Positions 28,356-37,393 of a stretch of DNA of 64,000 bases are shown here, piece by piece. This DNA is from Paenirhodobacter ferrireducens (GTDB lineage Bacteria > Pseudomonadota > Alphaproteobacteria > Rhodobacterales > Rhodobacteraceae). Where the stretch lies: contig NZ_SAVB01000004.1 in assembly GCF_004022265.1 (NCBI RefSeq), forward strand, positions 144,116 to 208,115, in the 5' to 3' direction. The notes under the pieces are model-generated. The model was not told the origin of the DNA. It searched no databases and saw nothing but the letters and a program-made list of their open reading frames with translations. A program made the translations under genes and the position numbers. The first letter of the stretch is position 1. Every line of letters starts with the position of its first letter.

Positions 28356-31064
28356 ATGAGCTTTGCCGCGGAACTCGAGGGCGTCAGCCACCGCTACGGA
28401 TCGACCGCCGCGCTTGCCGACGTGACGCTGAAGATCCCTGCGGGCTGCATGGCCGGGCTGATCGGCCCCGATGGTGTCGGCAAGTCGAGCCTGCTTGCCC
28501 TTGTCTCGGGGGTGCGCAAGCTGCAGTCGGGCACGGTCACGGTGCTGGGTGGGGACATGGCCAGGACCGCCGCGCGCCGGCGTGCCGCGCCGCGCATCGC
28601 CTACATGCCGCAGGGCCTTGGCCGCAACCTCTACCCGACGCTGAGCGTGCGGGAGAACCTCGACTTCTTCGGCCGGCTCTTTGGCCAGAAGGCGGAGGAA
28701 CGTGCCGCCCGCATCAAGATGCTGCTCGAGGCGACGGGACTTGCGCCCTTTCCCGACCGGCCGGCGGGCAAGCTGTCGGGCGGCATGAAGCAGAAGCTGA
28801 GCCTGTGCTGCGCGCTGATCCACGACCCCGATCTGCTGATCCTCGACGAACCGACGACCGGCGTCGACCCGCTGTCGCGGCAGCAGTTCTGGGAACTGAT
28901 CGACAGCATCCGCGCCCGCATGCCCGGGATGAGCGTGATCGTCGCCACCGCCTACATGGAGGAGGCCGAGCGCTTCGACTGGCTCGCCGCGATGGACGAC
29001 GGCAAGGTGATCGCCCAAGGCACGCCGGCAGAGCTGCGTGCGCAGGCCGGGGCGGAGACACTCGAGGAGGCCTTCATCCGCCTCCTGCCCGAGGACGAGC
29101 GCGCCGGCCACAAGCCGGTCGAGCTGCGCCCCCGCGTCGTCAGCGCAGACAAGGCGCCGGCGATCGAGGCGCGGCACCTGACCAAGCGCTTCGGCGCCTT
29201 CACCGCGGTCGACGACGTCAGCTTCGAGATTCCCGAGGGCGAGATCTTCGGCTTCCTCGGCTCGAACGGCTGCGGCAAGACGACGACGATGAAGATGATG
29301 ACCGGGCTCCTCGACCCCACCGAGGGCGAGACCCGGCTGTTCGGCGAGGAGCTGAAGAATTCCGACATGCAGGCGCGGCTGCGCATCGGCTACATGTCGC
29401 AAAGCTTCTCGCTTTATACCGAGCTCACGGTGCGGCAGAACCTCGAGCTGCACGCGAAACTCTACGGCGTGGCGCCCGAGCGACGCGCGGCGCGGGTGAA
29501 CGAGGTGCTGGCCGAGTTCGAGCTGGACGAGATCGCCCGCGAGATGCCCGAGAGCCTGCCGCTCGGCATCCGCCAGCGGTTGCAGCTGGCCGTGGCCACG
29601 ATCCACGAACCGCGGATCCTGATCCTCGACGAGCCGACCTCGGGCGTCGACCCGGTGGCGCGCGACGCGTTCTGGCGCAAGCTGATCTCGCTCAGCCGCG
29701 ACAAGGGCGTGACGATCTTCATCTCGACCCATTTCATGAACGAGGCGGCGCGCTGCGACCGGATCTCGCTGATGCATGCGGGCAAAGTGCTGGCGGTCGG
29801 ACGGCCGGCCGATCTGGTTGCCGAGCGGGGCGCACAGACCCTCGAGGCCGCCTTCATCGGCTATCTTCAGGATGCGCTCGGCCCCGAGCCCGCGGCGGGC
29901 AACACCGATTTCGACGGCGCCCGCAGCCCGCGCAGCCCGCTTCGGCAATCGCTGACCCGGCTGTGGGCCTACACCTGGCGCGAAACGCTCGAGCTGGTGC
30001 GCGACCCGATCCGCCTGTTCTTCGCGCTGATGGGGCCGGTGATCTTGCTGATCACCGTGGGCTACGGCATCTCCTTCGATGTCGACGACCTGTCCTTTGC
30101 CGTGCTCGATCAGGACCAGACCCCGGAAAGCCGGCGCCTGACCGAACAGTTCAGCGCGATCCGGCAGTTCAGCGAGGAGATGCCGCTAACCGGCACCGGC
30201 GACATGACCGCCCGCATGGGCAAGGGCGAGCTGACCGTCGCGCTCGAGATCCCGAATGGCTTCGGGCGCGAGCTGCATCAGGGCAAGGTGCCCGAGGTCT
30301 CGCTCTGGATTGATGGCTCGATGCCCTTTCGCGCCGAGACCGCGCGAGGCTATGCCCTTGGCCTGCTGACCTATTTCTCCGAAGTCTATGCGCGCGAGAA
30401 CGGCAGCGCCGACAGCACGGGCGTTTCGATCGAGACGCGCTATCTGTTCAATCAGGCGTTCAAGAGCACCAATGCGATCATGCCCTCGGTGGTGATGCTG
30501 ATCCTGATCATGATCCCGGCGGTGATGTCGGCGATCGGTGTCGTGCGCGAGGTCGAAACCGGCACCATCGCCAATTTCCGCTCCACCCCGATCCGCAAGA
30601 TCGAGTTCCTGCTCGGCAAGCAGATCCCCTACATCGTGATCGCGACCCTCAATTTCTGGATGCTCTTCGCGCTCGGCATGGTGCTGTTCCGGCCCCCCTT
30701 CACCGGCTCGCTCGTCGCGCTGGCGGCGGTGACGCTGCTTTACGTGATCGCCACCACCGGGATCGGCCAGCTGATCTCGTCCTTCACCAAGACCCAGGTC
30801 TCGGCGGTGTTTGCCGTCGCGGTGATCACCATCATCCCGACAGTGAACTTCTCCGGGCTGATCGTGCCGATCTCCTCGCTGCAGCCGAGCGGCCATGCCC
30901 TTGGCCTCGCCTTCCCCGGCGCCTGGTATCAGACGGTGTCGATGGGCACCTTCCTGAAGGGCTTCGGCTGGGCCGATATCGGCGTCAACACCCTGGCAAT
31001 CGCCGGCTTCGCCCTTTTCTACATCGTCGCCGCGGTCTTTGCGCTGCGCAAGCAGGAGGCCTGA
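28356..31064 (+). CDS. ABC transporter with two ATPase domains fused to a permease (RbbA/YhiH type)
   Basis: The 902-residue protein holds a first nucleotide-binding domain (GPDGVGKSSL near residue 37, LSGGMKQKL, LLILDEPTTGVDP), a second one (GSNGCGKTTT near 308, LILDEPTSGVDP near 426) and a C-terminal ABC-2 permease with about six membrane segments from residue 550. The second signature is degenerate (LPLGIRQRL). The layout and length fit RbbA/YhiH of E. coli. RbbA has been linked to ribosomes, but here the HlyD and YhhJ-like neighbours point to an export system. Confidence 0.9.
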   Translation: MSFAAELEGVSHRYGSTAALADVTLKIPAGCMAGLIGPDGVGKSSLLALVSGVRKLQSGTVTVLGGDMARTAARRRAAPRIAYMPQGLGRNLYPTLSVRENLDFFGRLFGQKAEERAARIKMLLEATGLAPFPDRPAGKLSGGMKQKLSLCCALIHDPDLLILDEPTTGVDPLSRQQFWELIDSIRARMPGMSVIVATAYMEEAERFDWLAAMDDGKVIAQGTPAELRAQAGAETLEEAFIRLLPEDERAGHKPVELRPRVVSADKAPAIEARHLTKRFGAFTAVDDVSFEIPEGEIFGFLGSNGCGKTTTMKMMTGLLDPTEGETRLFGEELKNSDMQARLRIGYMSQSFSLYTELTVRQNLELHAKLYGVAPERRAARVNEVLAEFELDEIAREMPESLPLGIRQRLQLAVATIHEPRILILDEPTSGVDPVARDAFWRKLISLSRDKGVTIFISTHFMNEAARCDRISLMHAGKVLAVGRPADLVAERGAQTLEAAFIGYLQDALGPEPAAGNTDFDGARSPRSPLRQSLTRLWAYTWRETLELVRDPIRLFFALMGPVILLITVGYGISFDVDDLSFAVLDQDQTPESRRLTEQFSAIRQFSEEMPLTGTGDMTARMGKGELTVALEIPNGFGRELHQGKVPEVSLWIDGSMPFRAETARGYALGLLTYFSEVYARENGSADSTGVSIETRYLFNQAFKSTNAIMPSVVMLILIMIPAVMSAIGVVREVETGTIANFRSTPIRKIEFLLGKQIPYIVIATLNFWMLFALGMVLFRPPFTGSLVALAAVTLLYVIATTGIGQLISSFTKTQVSAVFAVAVITIIPTVNFSGLIVPISSLQPSGHALGLAFPGAWYQTVSMGTFLKGFGWADIGVNTLAIAGFALFYIVAAVFALRKQEA

Positions 31065-31068
31065 GCCG

Positions 31069-32193
31069 ATGTGGCGAAGCCTGCTCAACACCCTGCGCCT
31101 GACCGGCAAGGAACTGCGCGCAATCCGGCGTGACACGGTGATGCTGGTGCTGATCTTCTACGTCTTCACCGTGGCCACCTACATGGTGGCCGACGCGATC
31201 TCGACCGAGATCAACGACCTCGCCGTTGCCGTTGTCGACGAGGACCAGAGCACATTGTCGCACCGGCTCACCGATGCGATCCAGCCGCCGCTGTTCAAGC
31301 ATCCGGTAAGCCTGACCCCGGCGCAGGCGGAACAGGCGCTGAAATACGGCGATTACATCCTCGTCGTCTCCTTCCCGCCGAAGTTCGAAAGCGACCTGCT
31401 GTCCGGCCACGCGGCGACGCTCTCGATCGACGTGGATGCGACCGCGGTGGCCCATGCCGGCAATGGCGCCGCCTTCATGCAGGAGCTGCTGGCGGGCGAG
31501 CTTTCCACCTTCTTCACCCCGAACGGCTCTGCCGCCTCACTCGTCGACGTGGTGTTCCGCAACCGCTTCAACCCGAACCTGACCTCGAAATGGTTCACCT
31601 CGGTGATGCAGCTGATGAACTCGGTCACCATCCTCACACTGATCCTCGCCGGCGCCTCGCTGATCCGCGAGCGCGAACATGGCACGATCGAGCATGTCCT
31701 GGTGATGCCGGTGCGCCCGCATGAGATCGTCTTCTCGAAGATTCTCGCGAATGGCGCCGTGATTCTCGGGGCCTCCGTCTTCAGCCTGCTGGTGGTCATC
31801 CAGTGGCTGATCGGGGTGCCGCTGGCGCAAGGCGTGCTGCCGCTCTTCATCGCGGGCACCGCGATCTATGTCATCGCCGTCGCCTCGATCGGGCTTCTGC
31901 TGTCGACCTTCACCCATACGATGGGGCAGTTCGGCCTGCTCATCATCCCGGTGATCATCGTGATGATCCTGCTCTCGGGCGGCATGACGCCGATGGAATC
32001 GATGCCCGGCTGGCTGCGCGTGCTGATGCAGCTGATCAGCCCCGCGCCGCATTTCGTCGCCTTCACCCAGTCGGTTCTCTACCGCGGCGCGGGTCTTGCC
32101 CTGGTCGCCTGGGAGATCGCGGCGATGGCGGCAATGGCGGCAATGGCACTGGCCGTGGCGCTCGCCCGTTTCCGCCGGGTGCTGGCAAATTGA
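31069..32193 (+). CDS. ABC-2 type permease (YhhJ-like)
   Basis: The 374-residue protein starts MWRSLLNTLRLTGKELRAIR. It has one membrane segment near residue 30, a long periplasmic loop (about 45-180) and five more segments in the C-terminal half, the usual ABC-2 subunit form. ASLIREREHGTIEHVLVMPV is the conserved cytoplasmic loop. A good AGGAGG lies upstream and the gap from the ABC gene is 4 bp. It should pair with the permease half of that protein. A short AAM repeat occurs near the C terminus. Confidence 0.9.
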   Translation: MWRSLLNTLRLTGKELRAIRRDTVMLVLIFYVFTVATYMVADAISTEINDLAVAVVDEDQSTLSHRLTDAIQPPLFKHPVSLTPAQAEQALKYGDYILVVSFPPKFESDLLSGHAATLSIDVDATAVAHAGNGAAFMQELLAGELSTFFTPNGSAASLVDVVFRNRFNPNLTSKWFTSVMQLMNSVTILTLILAGASLIREREHGTIEHVLVMPVRPHEIVFSKILANGAVILGASVFSLLVVIQWLIGVPLAQGVLPLFIAGTAIYVIAVASIGLLLSTFTHTMGQFGLLIIPVIIVMILLSGGMTPMESMPGWLRVLMQLISPAPHFVAFTQSVLYRGAGLALVAWEIAAMAAMAAMALAVALARFRRVLAN

Positions 32194-32323
32194 TCCGATC
32201 GGCCAACCTGTTGCAGGAAGGACAGAACTCGCGCATAGCGTGTAGTCCACTCTGGCGCCGCCGGAATAATTGTGTGACAGTCAGCGGATACTGTCGGCGA
32301 CGGCGAGCGCGAAAAAGAAAAGA

Positions 32324-35176
32324 ATGATGCCCGACAAGAACCGCATCAGACGAATCAACCTGATGATCGAGTTGGCGACCTATGTCGCCATCATGCTCGC
32401 ATTCGTGTCGCTGTCCTACAACCTCGAACGGTTCTCGCGGCTTGCGGCGCAGGACCAGCAGATGGCCGGCCTTTATACCGCGCAGACCCAGATCACCGAG
32501 CGCATCCACGAGGCGGTAAACCGCAAGGAGCTGTTCGCGCGCGGCATCGCGGCGGCAGTGGCGCTGCGCCCGAACATCTCGGAGCAGGAATTCGCGCGGC
32601 TCTCGTCCGGCATCCAGCTCGAGGACCCCTCCGTCGTCAACATGGCGCTGGTGCGCGACAAGTTCATCACCCATGTTTACCCCGAAGAAGAGAACCTCAG
32701 CCTGATCGGGCGCGACCTGCGCGACGTTCCGCGCCAGAGCGCCGTGCTCGACCGCATCGCCCGGACCGGCAAGTCTGCCCTCGACGGCCCGATCTCGCTG
32801 TTGCAGGGCTACACCGGCTTCATCCTGCGCGAGCCGGTCTTCCTGCTCGGGGATGATGGCGACACCGGCCAGTTCTGGGCCGTCGCTTCGATCGTGTTCA
32901 ACAAGGACACCTTCCTGGGCGAGCTTGGCCTCAACGACTTCAGCAAAGACTACCAGATCACCATCCGCGCCCACAACATGCTCGGCGACGAACGCACCAT
33001 CTATGGCGACAACGCGGTCTTCGCCCGCAATCCGGCAGTCCAGCAGCTCCGCCTGCCCTCCTCGATCTGGACCATCGCCCTCGTGCCGGCGGCCGGCTGG
33101 GACGCCGTCCCCGCCCAGACCGAACGCAACCGGATGCTGACCGGCATCGCAATGATCGTCACCCTGGCGATGGCGTGGTACCTGAACCGGCTGCGGGCCG
33201 CGAACTGGCGCAGCGCGGCGCAGCTGCGTGCGGCGGTGAATGTGCTGCAGTCGGGCTTCGTGCTCTTCGACCGCAATGACCGGCTGCAGATCTGCAACGA
33301 GCGCTACCGCGAGATCCACGGCCCGGCGAGCGACGCCGTTGTCAAGGGCGCGACCTTCGAGAGTATCCTGCGCGAAGGGCTGCGCCACGGCCTCTACCCC
33401 GATGCCACCGGCCACGAGGAGGCCTGGCTTAGCAAGCACCTCGCCCGTGGCGACCACAAGGCGAGCCGGTTCGAGCTCGAGCTCAGCAACGGCCACTGGC
33501 TGCAGATCCTCGAGCAGGAAACGCCCACCGGCGGCCGCGTCGCGGTGCTGAACGACATCACCGAGCTGCTGCACAGCCGCCAGCGCGCGCAGCTGGCCGA
33601 ACAGCGCCTGTTCGACGCGATCGACGCGCTGCCGGTGGGCTTCTGGCTGTTCGATGCCGAAGACCGGCTGATCATGTTCAACCGCGTCGCCGGCAACATG
33701 CTGCCCGGCATGCAGCGCGCGCTGAAGGAAGGCCGCAATCTGGCCGAGCTGGTCGAGCGCCGCGCCGCGATCTCGAAGGAGATGCTGATCGGCGGCCGCC
33801 CGGCCACCAGCCCGCACGAGATCCTCGACAACCTGCACGCCGAGACCTCCGAGCTCGAGGTCTGCTATGACGGCGATCTGTGGTTCCGCTATTACACCCG
33901 CCGGACGTCGGAGAACGGGCTGGTGATGTTCCGCATCGAGCTGACCGACCTGCGCCGCCATCAGCGCCAGATCGAGACCTCGAATACCGAGCTGCGCGCG
34001 GCGCTGGCCGAGCGCGATGCCGCCGAGAGCCGCTTCCGCGACGTGGCCGACATCAGCACCGAATGGTTCTGGGAGCAGGACGAACACCTGCAGTTCACCT
34101 ATCTTTCGGAAGGCTTCCGCCGCGCGATGGGACGTGATCCCGCCGATTTCATCGGCTGTTCCCGCGTCGAGCTTCTGGTCGAGCCGGACGGCAGCCCCGA
34201 GGCGGAGAACCTGATCGCCCTGCGCCAGACGATGGAGCGCCACGAGCCGTTCAAGGACGTGGTCTACAGCTATCGTTTCCATCCCGACCGCGAATCCTGG
34301 ATCCGCACCAGCGGTAAGCCGGTCTTCGCCAAGGACGGCAGTTTCCGCGGCTACATCGGTACCGCGGCGGACGTGACGCAGTTCTATGCCGCGCTGCGCC
34401 GCGCCGAACAGGCCGACGAGGCCAAGACCCAGTTCCTGAACATCATCAGCCATGAACTGCGCACACCGCTGACCGTGGTCACCGGCTTCAACAGCTTCAT
34501 CTACAACTCGGACCGCCTGCCCTCCTACGTCACCTTGCACAAGCTGCTCGAGGCGCAGGACAACCCCTCGCTGCGGCGGCTGTTCGACGCCTATCGCACC
34601 GACATCCGCTCCTTCTCCGACCGGATCCGCAATGCCGGGGTGCAGCTGCAGACGCTGATCGACGACATGCTCGACCTCGCCCGGATCGAGGCGAACACGA
34701 TGCGCATCGAGACCACGCGCGTGGACAGCCTGCGGGTGACGCAATCTGTCCTCGACCAGATGCAGTCGATGGCCGCCGAGAAGCACCTCGAACTGCGCTG
34801 CGAGATGGCTGACCTGCCGATCGCCGCCGACGAAATGCGCTTCCGCCAGATCCTGACCAACCTGCTCGGCAACGCGCTGAAGTTCACCGATCACGGCTCG
34901 ATCACCGTGCGCAACGAGCGCCAGGGCGACATGGTGGTGTTCCGGGTCGAGGATACCGGCATCGGCATTTCCCACGACAAGCTCTCGATCATCTTCGACC
35001 GTTTCGCCCAGGTCAACGAGGGCACTGGCACCACGCGCCGCAACCAGGGCGTGGGCCTTGGTCTGGCGATCTGCAAGGACCTGACGCGGCTGCAGGGCGG
35101 CTGGATCCGCGCCGAAAGCCGGCTCGGCGAGGGCAGCACCCTGATCTTCGCCCTGCCCGCCTGGAAGGACGCCTGA
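32324..35176 (+). CDS. Membrane sensor histidine kinase with CHASE-like and PAS domains
   Basis: The 950-residue protein has a membrane segment near residues 15-35, a CHASE-like periplasmic domain (LIGRDLRDVPRQSAVLDRIA near 130), a second membrane segment near 275, then about three PAS-type regions (for example LQSGFVLFDRNDRLQICN near 310, IDALPVGFWLFDAEDRLI near 435, STEWFWEQDEHLQFTYLSEG near 575). The phosphorylated histidine is in NIISHELRTPLTVVTGF near 708, and the ATPase domain has NLLGNALKFT and DTGIGISHDKL. No receiver domain is present. ATGs at 32324 and 32327 are both possible; the ribosome site is weak. Confidence 0.9.
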   Translation: MMPDKNRIRRINLMIELATYVAIMLAFVSLSYNLERFSRLAAQDQQMAGLYTAQTQITERIHEAVNRKELFARGIAAAVALRPNISEQEFARLSSGIQLEDPSVVNMALVRDKFITHVYPEEENLSLIGRDLRDVPRQSAVLDRIARTGKSALDGPISLLQGYTGFILREPVFLLGDDGDTGQFWAVASIVFNKDTFLGELGLNDFSKDYQITIRAHNMLGDERTIYGDNAVFARNPAVQQLRLPSSIWTIALVPAAGWDAVPAQTERNRMLTGIAMIVTLAMAWYLNRLRAANWRSAAQLRAAVNVLQSGFVLFDRNDRLQICNERYREIHGPASDAVVKGATFESILREGLRHGLYPDATGHEEAWLSKHLARGDHKASRFELELSNGHWLQILEQETPTGGRVAVLNDITELLHSRQRAQLAEQRLFDAIDALPVGFWLFDAEDRLIMFNRVAGNMLPGMQRALKEGRNLAELVERRAAISKEMLIGGRPATSPHEILDNLHAETSELEVCYDGDLWFRYYTRRTSENGLVMFRIELTDLRRHQRQIETSNTELRAALAERDAAESRFRDVADISTEWFWEQDEHLQFTYLSEGFRRAMGRDPADFIGCSRVELLVEPDGSPEAENLIALRQTMERHEPFKDVVYSYRFHPDRESWIRTSGKPVFAKDGSFRGYIGTAADVTQFYAALRRAEQADEAKTQFLNIISHELRTPLTVVTGFNSFIYNSDRLPSYVTLHKLLEAQDNPSLRRLFDAYRTDIRSFSDRIRNAGVQLQTLIDDMLDLARIEANTMRIETTRVDSLRVTQSVLDQMQSMAAEKHLELRCEMADLPIAADEMRFRQILTNLLGNALKFTDHGSITVRNERQGDMVVFRVEDTGIGISHDKLSIIFDRFAQVNEGTGTTRRNQGVGLGLAICKDLTRLQGGWIRAESRLGEGSTLIFALPAWKDA

Positions 35177-35404
35177 CCCCGCCGGCAAGCCCCGGAGGCG
35201 ATCCGCGTCGAAACGGCGGCACCGTGCCACGATTTCGACCTTTTCTATCCATAGTCCCGGACCAATTCGGTGCGACACCTGATGTTAACCACGAAGAAGC
35301 GGTGTCCCCCCGGGGTCTCCGGTCGGTAGAATCGGGCTGCAACGAGGTTCGGCATCCGACGGCACGGCGTTCAGGGGCTGATCATTGATGGGGTTTTGTT
35401 GACG

Positions 35405-36922
35405 ATGGAACAGTCTGTTCGACTTGCCGTCCCGGCTGCGCCTGGGGCTTTTTCGCGCACGGCGCTTGCGTCGCTACAGGGGATGACCAAAGCGACGGCG
35501 GACGCCGGCATCGCTCCGCCGGATCCGACCGGGGACGCAGGCGCGCGGCAGGTGATGGACGGCAATGCCATGGTCATCGTCTCCGGCCCGGATGGCCGGA
35601 TCCGCGAGGTCAGCGAGAAATTCCTGCACGCCACCGGCTACCGCCGCGAGGAGCTGCTCGGCATGATCGCCGAGCGCCTCTATGCGGACGAGGGCGGGGT
35701 GCTGTGCGCCGAGATCCGCGAGACCACCGGTCAGGGCCGGATCTGGTCGGGGGCGCCGCAGGTCAGGGCCGCCAACGGCCACCTGCTCGGCACCCGCTGT
35801 GTCATCGTCCCGGTGCTCGACCCCGACGGCCGGAGCCGGCGCAACGTGGCGCTGCACCTCGAACTGACCGGCGCCCGGCTGACCCAGATGGAGCACATGA
35901 TTGCCTCGGCCTTCAACAAGATGCGCGAGGCCGTCTATGTCGTCGACCCGGCCACGCAATACCTGTGCTTCATGAACGACTTCGCGCTGCACGAGCAGGG
36001 CTGGTGCCTGGGCGAGATCGGCACGCGCACCATGGCCGACACCGATTACCATGCCGAAAAGCAGGTGATCGACGATCTCTTCCGCATGGTCGAAAGCGAC
36101 GGCAAAGGCTCGGCCCTGTTCCAGTCGGACCACGGCGCGCGCACCTGCGAGGCCCAGGCCTATGCAATCACCACCGAAACCGGGCACCATCGCATCCTGC
36201 TGCTGCTGCGCGACATCTCGCTGCAGGCCAAAGCCGAGCGCGACCGCAAGGAGTTGCTTGCGGTCATCACCCACGAGCTGCGCACGCCGCTGACCAGCAT
36301 CAAGGGCGCGCTCGAGCTGCTGAAGGCCGGGGCCGTCGGTGCGCTTTCCGAGCAGGCAAACTCGCTCGTCACCATCGCTGCGAACAACAGCGAGCGCATG
36401 CTCGGCCTGATCCGCGACATCCTCGACATGGAAGAGATCGGCCAGGACAGCTTCGAAATCGAGAGCGAGCCGGTCGATCTGAGTGCGCTGGTGCGCAACG
36501 CGATCGAGGCGCACCGCGGCTATGGCGCGCATCTGGGCGTCAGCTTCATCGACGGCGGCACCACGCCGGGGGTCTTCGTCCTGGCCGAACCCGTGCGCCT
36601 GGCACAGGTCCTGTCGAACCTGCTGTCGAATGCCGCCAAGGTCACCGCACCGGGCGGCACGATCGAGATCTGGGCCAGCCGCGAGGCAGGCTGCGGCGTG
36701 ATCTACGTGCGCGACCACGGCCCCGGCATCCCGCTGCAGCTGCGCGACAAGCTGTTCAGCCGCTTCACCAAGTCCGAGGCGCCGAACCGCTCGCGCGTGT
36801 CGGGATCGGGGCTTGGGCTGAGCATCGTGAAAACCATTGTGGAGAAGCTCGACGGCGAAATCAGCTTCTCAACCGAGACCGGCAAGGGCACCACCTTCCG
36901 GGTAGCGCTGCCGTCGCTCTGA
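35405..36922 (+). CDS. Soluble PAS sensor histidine kinase
   Basis: The 505-residue protein has no membrane segment. PAS domains lie near residues 50-150 (VSEKFLHATGYRREELLGMI) and 165-280 (MREAVYVVDPATQYLCFMND). The phosphorylated histidine is in AVITHELRTPLTSIKGALEL near 283, followed by NLLSNAAKVT, DHGPGIP and the G2 motif GSGLGLSIVK. An in-frame TTG at 35396 is the longer alternative. It follows the first kinase by 228 bp on the same strand and, like it, has no receiver domain. Confidence 0.9.
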   Translation: MEQSVRLAVPAAPGAFSRTALASLQGMTKATADAGIAPPDPTGDAGARQVMDGNAMVIVSGPDGRIREVSEKFLHATGYRREELLGMIAERLYADEGGVLCAEIRETTGQGRIWSGAPQVRAANGHLLGTRCVIVPVLDPDGRSRRNVALHLELTGARLTQMEHMIASAFNKMREAVYVVDPATQYLCFMNDFALHEQGWCLGEIGTRTMADTDYHAEKQVIDDLFRMVESDGKGSALFQSDHGARTCEAQAYAITTETGHHRILLLLRDISLQAKAERDRKELLAVITHELRTPLTSIKGALELLKAGAVGALSEQANSLVTIAANNSERMLGLIRDILDMEEIGQDSFEIESEPVDLSALVRNAIEAHRGYGAHLGVSFIDGGTTPGVFVLAEPVRLAQVLSNLLSNAAKVTAPGGTIEIWASREAGCGVIYVRDHGPGIPLQLRDKLFSRFTKSEAPNRSRVSGSGLGLSIVKTIVEKLDGEISFSTETGKGTTFRVALPSL

Positions 36923-36944
36923 TCCTCCGCCCCGCCGGGGCGCA

Positions 36945-36993
36945 CCCCAGACGAAGGCCGCCGGCACCGAGTGCAGGCGGCCTTCGTCTGGGG
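36945..36993. terminator. Perfect 18-bp hairpin between convergent genes
   Basis: CCCCAGACGAAGGCCGCC at 36945-36962 and its exact reverse complement at 36976-36993 are separated by 13 nt. It lies between the end of the kinase gene and the end of the HPt gene, where a bidirectional terminator is expected. No uridine tract follows on either side. Confidence 0.75.
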
Positions 36994-37007
36994 GCGGGAT
37001 AAGGGAA

Positions 37008-37367
37008 TCAGCCGTCGAAGGCCGCGTCTTCCATCAGATCCATCAGCCGCTCGAGCATGGCCGACAACCCGGTCGGCACCCTCGGCCGCGGCGTGCGCAG
37101 CAGGCGCTGCAGCTGCAGGTCGAGCGCCGCCGCCTGCGCACCAAGATCGGGAAAGCCGACGGTCGCGGCAACGCCGCTGATCTTGTGAATGATGGCCGCC
37201 AGCCTGCCGATCGCCCCGGCGAGCTGACCGGGCTCGTCAAGCGCCGCCTGCAGCCGTTCGATCTCGACGATCTGCGGCACGAGGCGCCGGATGAACTGCT
37301 CCCGTGCATCGGCCAGCGCCTTCGCCAGCTGGGCCGGCATCGGTCCGGAGAAGGAAGGAGCAGGCAT
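37008..37367 (-). CDS. HPt domain phosphotransfer protein
   Basis: The 119-residue protein starts MPAPSFSGPMPAQLAKALAD and is a single four-helix HPt domain. The phosphorylated histidine is in IIHKISGVAATVGFPDLGAQ near residue 56, matching the H-x-x-x-G pattern of HPt proteins. Such proteins carry phosphate between receiver domains. It lies 26 bp downstream of the response regulator gene on the same strand, which is probably its partner. Longer readings to 37559 overlap the regulator gene and are rejected. Confidence 0.85.
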   Translation of the reverse strand: MPAPSFSGPMPAQLAKALADAREQFIRRLVPQIVEIERLQAALDEPGQLAGAIGRLAAIIHKISGVAATVGFPDLGAQAAALDLQLQRLLRTPRPRVPTGLSAMLERLMDLMEDAAFDG

Positions 37368-37393
37368 GAGCGTCGCCTTTGCGGCAGGGAGCC

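Noticed and set aside
28332..29948. 538-codon frame on minus across the RbbA-like gene
   Set aside because: Shadow of the ABC transporter gene; low complexity.
32115..32160. Short tandem repeat (gcggcaatg) near the end of the YhhJ-like gene
   Set aside because: It is a coding AAM repeat in a membrane segment with too few units to be notable.
32063..35278. 1071-codon frame on minus across the sensor kinase
   Set aside because: Antisense shadow of the kinase, which has clear domains and motifs.
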